Shown here: piece after piece, positions 6,227 through 6,299 of the stretch | Layout: each line of letters starts with the position of its first letter | Position numbering within the stretch: position 1 is the stretch's first letter | Source of the DNA: JARROD01 sp037384225 | Lineage (GTDB): Bacteria; Pseudomonadota; Gammaproteobacteria; Pseudomonadales; Cellvibrionaceae | Assembly: GCA_037384225.1 (NCBI GenBank) | Contig: JARROD010000268.1 | Span: 1-6,299 of the forward strand | Length of the DNA stretch: 6,299 nt | Direction: 5' to 3' | Made by a program: the position numbers and the translations under genes | Notes under the pieces: generated by a model | Told to the model about the DNA's origin: nothing | Seen by the model: only the letters and a program-made list of their open reading frames with translations | The model's database searches: none

Positions 6227-6299
6227 CTGTTTTGGAGCGACAAGCGCCAGGGATGGCGCGGGACCGGGCCAGGGATGGCCCATCGGAGCGGAAAAACAG
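6227..6299. repeat. Two-hairpin palindromic repeat with GGGA loops
   Basis: Two perfect hairpins lie side by side: GCGCCA-GGGA-TGGCGC (6244-6259) and GGGCCA-GGGA-TGGCCC (6266-6281). They share the core GCCAGGGATGGC at a 22-base offset. They are enclosed by an outer inverted repeat, CTGTTTT (6227-6233) and AAAACAG (6293-6299). GGAGCG occurs next to each outer arm, at 6234-6239 and 6285-6290, in direct orientation. The layout fits an interspersed REP/BIME-like element. The element may continue past the window end. Confidence 0.75.

Larger units (their letters stand above)
6104..6299. other. Upstream region of the exporter operon
   Basis: I see no gene in this 196-base stretch. The half nearer the gene has a modest AT-rich patch (minus-strand TATTAA at 6162-6167, a poor -10 candidate without a convincing -35). 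It also carries one of two copies of a CTGTTTTG-type direct repeat. The outer part is a palindromic repeat (6227-6299). No canonical sigma-54 -24/-12 promoter is visible. The operon promoter may lie here or beyond the window edge. Confidence 0.5.

Overview
The window suggests a gammaproteobacterium, possibly marine and Cellvibrionales-like. The basis is the moderately GC-rich coding sequence, a sigma-54 activator of proteobacterial type, and several kinds of short palindromic intergenic repeat. This placement is an inference and no marker gene fixes it. All three recognisable genes lie on the minus strand, so transcription runs from high to low coordinates.

Region by region, in transcription order. 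(a) 6104-6299 is a leader region. It has a two-hairpin palindromic repeat at its outer edge and a strong Shine-Dalgarno just before the first gene. (b) 3038-6103 encodes a 1021-residue exporter. It has two cyclic-nucleotide-binding-type domains, a C39 (double-glycine leader) peptidase with its Cys/His/Asp triad, six membrane segments and a complete ABC ATPase. The architecture resembles the cyanobacterial HetC type and peptide-exporting C39 ABC transporters. (c) 1752-3038 encodes a 428-residue sigma-54-dependent activator with AAA+ and Fis-type HTH domains but no receiver domain. Its start overlaps the exporter stop by one base (TGATG). (d) 1027-1750 is a gene-free, repeat-rich stretch. It holds a 134-bp palindrome rich in G-T wobble pairs, a 26-bp perfect inverted repeat with a 77-bp loop, and a REP-like palindrome with tandem direct repeats that end one base from the activator stop codon. 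(e) 123-986 encodes an AT-rich secreted protein with an N-C-H-G-Y-A motif. It differs in composition from the operon and may be acquired. (f) 1-122 holds an imperfect hairpin and no gene.

The exporter and activator form a clear translationally coupled pair. The exporter is predicted to cleave and export a peptide or protein with a double-glycine leader, possibly gated by a nucleotide bound at its N-terminus. The activator is predicted to drive sigma-54 promoters located elsewhere, since I find no convincing sigma-54 promoter here. The cargo peptide and the HlyD-type adaptor are not in the window. The secreted protein is separated from the pair by the repeat region, and nothing here ties it functionally to them.
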